Origin: Actinomycetes bacterium
GTDB taxonomy: Bacteria; Actinomycetota; Acidimicrobiia; Spongiisociales; UBA5794
Direction: 5' to 3'
Assembly (NCBI GenBank): GCA_023336855.1
Contig: JAMBLK010000067.1
Location: forward strand, 1 to 5,517
Length of the DNA stretch: 5,517 nucleotides
Shown here: positions 5,514 to 5,517 of the stretch, piece by piece
Layout: each line of letters starts with the position of its first letter
How positions within the stretch are numbered: the stretch's first letter is position 1
The notes under the pieces: model-generated
The model's input: the letters and a program-made list of their open reading frames with translations, nothing else
Databases searched by the model: none
Told to the model about the DNA's origin: nothing
Made by a program: the position numbers and the translations under genes

Positions 5514-5517
5514 CAGC

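Noticed and set aside
1..5517. Mobile element, CRISPR array, tRNA or rRNA gene, or defence system
   Set aside because: Nearly all bases are taken up by five conserved housekeeping genes on one strand. I found no direct repeats with spacers, terminal inverted repeats, transposase motifs or cloverleaf-like sequence.

Overview
The window reads as a stretch of ordinary bacterial chromosome, GC-rich (roughly 60% by eye). All five supported genes lie on the minus strand, so transcription runs from position 5517 towards position 1. In that order they are pyrH (UMP kinase), frr (ribosome recycling factor), cdsA (CDP-diacylglycerol synthase with a very long acidic N-terminus), dxr (DXP reductoisomerase of the MEP isoprenoid pathway) and an RseP/Rip1-like M50 site-2 protease that runs off the left edge. 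The gene order, the GC content, the GTG starts and the strong likeness of the protease ends to mycobacterial Rip1 suggest an actinomycete-phylum bacterium. A deep branch such as Acidimicrobiia is my best guess, but this is inference and no taxonomic marker proves it.

Layout: pyrH 5513-4812; 9 nt gap; frr 4802-4257; 14 nt gap; cdsA 4242-2314; 19 nt overlap; dxr 2332-1178; 53 nt gap; M50 protease 1124 to beyond 1. Spacing this tight, with ribosome binding sites that sit in or touch the preceding stop codon, implies one polycistronic message. There is no gene-free stretch over 300 bases. I see no promoter, rho-independent terminator, RNA gene, mobile element, CRISPR array or large DNA repeat. 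The only substantial intergenic region (dxr to protease) holds a GC-rich hairpin over the dxr stop codon and an 8-codon reading frame whose stop overlaps the protease start.

The genes form a translation and membrane-biogenesis cluster: nucleotide supply (UMP to UDP), ribosome recycling, phospholipid precursor synthesis, isoprenoid precursor synthesis and an intramembrane protease that usually controls envelope stress signalling. The usual neighbours uppS (proteobacterial order) and rlmN (many actinobacteria) are absent from between these genes.

The most unusual element is the CdsA N-terminus. About 377 residues, by hand count 125 acidic against 9 Lys/Arg, precede a normal-length (~265 residue) membrane enzyme that carries the complete family signature. 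The other four proteins are not acidic in this way, so this is a property of one protein rather than of a halophilic proteome. I do not see a new multi-gene system in the window; the CdsA extension and the dxr/protease junction are the parts worth further attention.
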